This document shows positions 5,448-6,064 of a DNA stretch of 6,064 bases, piece after piece. The translations under genes were made by a program, and so were the position numbers. The stretch covers positions 1-6,064 of the forward strand of contig JAAYZB010000184.1 in NCBI GenBank assembly GCA_012515085.1, read 5' to 3'. Every line of letters begins with the position of its first letter. The first letter of the stretch is position 1. This DNA is from Acholeplasmataceae bacterium. GTDB taxonomy: Bacteria > Bacillota_I > Bacilli_A > Izemoplasmatales > Hujiaoplasmataceae. Below the pieces are notes generated by a model that was given only the letters and a program-made list of their open reading frames with translations, had not been told where the DNA came from and made no database searches.

Positions 5448-6064
5448 TTATTTTTCCGGAGTCTCCGGTTCTTTTGATATTTGTTCTTTTTCCCATTGAG
5501 CTTTCGCTTGAGCGACAGCTTCTTCTTGCATTTTTACACGATCCGACATAGTTTTTTGAACTTGATATTGAGAGTAAATTTTCGTAAAGCGAATAATCTC
5601 GTATACAAGGAATGCCAAGCACGGAAGTACTATGAATAGTAAAAAGCCAACTGAAGATTGTAAGAAATCAATGAACCCTCCAGCACCCGGTAAATACGAG
5701 CCTGTCCATACGCCAATGATTTCCGTTCCTAAAATCGTCTCCTTAAGATCTTCCGGAGCACTATCACCTTGTGTGGTAAACCAATCTAAGCCACCAACTT
5801 CTTGATAGCCGATGACGGTATGTGTATTATAATAGACATCCGTTCCGTCAACTACCCGAAAAGTAATCACTACTTTTTCATCGTTTTGGAAATCAGAAAT
5901 CAATTGATCCACGTCATACTCCGTGTTGATGAAAACGAGTGCGCCTTTTCTAAAGGTTGGTGCCATTGAATTGGATTGCACAGATAGAGCTGACACACCA
6001 AATATGGACGTCATGTTCTCTTCTCTTTTGGAGAAAAGTGTTACTGCTGAATATAATATGACAA
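5448..6064 (-). CDS. sipW: SipW-type (ER/archaeal-type) signal peptidase I, 5' end cut by window edge
   Basis: A membrane protease that removes signal peptides on the outer face of the membrane; the two exported proteins downstream are its probable substrates. The frame stays open from the ATG at 6014 to the right edge (16 more codons, no stop), so that ATG is an internal methionine and the true start lies outside. Numbering from it, the serine box QSNSMAPTF puts the catalytic Ser at residue 16. NTHTVIGY puts a His at 65, where Ser-His (SipW/ER) enzymes carry it instead of the Lys of LepB-type enzymes. TQGDSAPED gives the box D Asp at 84, and IIGVWTGSYLPG is box E-like. A hydrophobic segment at about 121-142 is a C-terminal membrane helix. 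The tail 143-188 is charged, Gln/Glu/Lys-rich and probably helical; by topology it would be cytoplasmic. The upstream residues VILYSAVTLFSKREEN look like the end of the N-terminal helix. The stop is TAA, 51 bases before the ATPase gene. Family assignment is firm; substrate choice is inferred. Confidence 0.9.
   Translation of the reverse strand, partial: VILYSAVTLFSKREENMTSIFGVSALSVQSNSMAPTFRKGALVFINTEYDVDQLISDFQNDEKVVITFRVVDGTDVYYNTHTVIGYQEVGGLDWFTTQGDSAPEDLKETILGTEIIGVWTGSYLPGAGGFIDFLQSSVGFLLFIVLPCLAFLVYEIIRFTKIYSQYQVQKTMSDRVKMQEEAVAQAKAQWEKEQISKEPETPEK

Noticed and set aside
5413..5622. A 69-codon minus-strand frame over the end of the first signal peptidase
   Set aside because: It is an out-of-frame shadow of the peptidase tail, with no motif and no separate start signal.

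Overview
All six genes in the window lie on the minus strand, so the reading order runs from base 6064 down to base 1. They are tightly packed, with gaps of 51, 11, 22, 11 and 28 bases. No promoter or T-tracted terminator is visible, so the window looks like the inside of one long operon that continues past both edges. GC looks like roughly the low 40s percent by eye. Strong AGGAGG/GGGGTGA ribosome binding sites, an ER/archaeal-type (SipW) signal peptidase and SipW-type substrates point to a Gram-positive, low-to-mid GC bacterium of the Firmicutes/Tenericutes side. An uncultured Bacilli or Mollicutes-related lineage is possible, but the species cannot be named. The stops seen are TAA and TAG only, and tryptophan is encoded by TGG at the positions I checked.

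Layout in transcription order: (1) a SipW-type signal peptidase I whose 5' end is cut by the right edge (5448-6064); (2) a membrane-anchored AAA+ ATPase with McrB-like motifs (3738-5396); (3) a 530-residue cytoplasmic protein resembling the DUF2357/McrC-partner group, with a long charged coiled-coil tail and no visible nuclease motif (2134-3726); (4) a 204-residue exported protein with a SipW-type signal peptide and a TasA/camelysin-like look (1497-2111); (5) a 436-residue exported protein with a SipW-type signal peptide and four internal repeats (175-1485); (6) the first 48 codons of what looks like a second SipW-type signal peptidase, cut by the left edge just before its catalytic serine would appear (1-146).

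How they may work together (inference): two signal peptidases bracket two likely substrates, as sipW sits beside tasA in Bacillus, where the product forms extracellular fibres. What is unusual is the insertion of an McrB-like ATPase and a DUF2357-like partner. That pair normally recalls McrBC-type nucleic-acid restriction, but here the ATPase has a transmembrane anchor and the partner has a coiled coil in place of a nuclease. The most economical reading is an envelope-associated machine: a membrane-tethered AAA+ motor with an adaptor on the inside, and SipW-processed fibre-like or adhesive proteins on the outside. A membrane-linked defence system is the main alternative.
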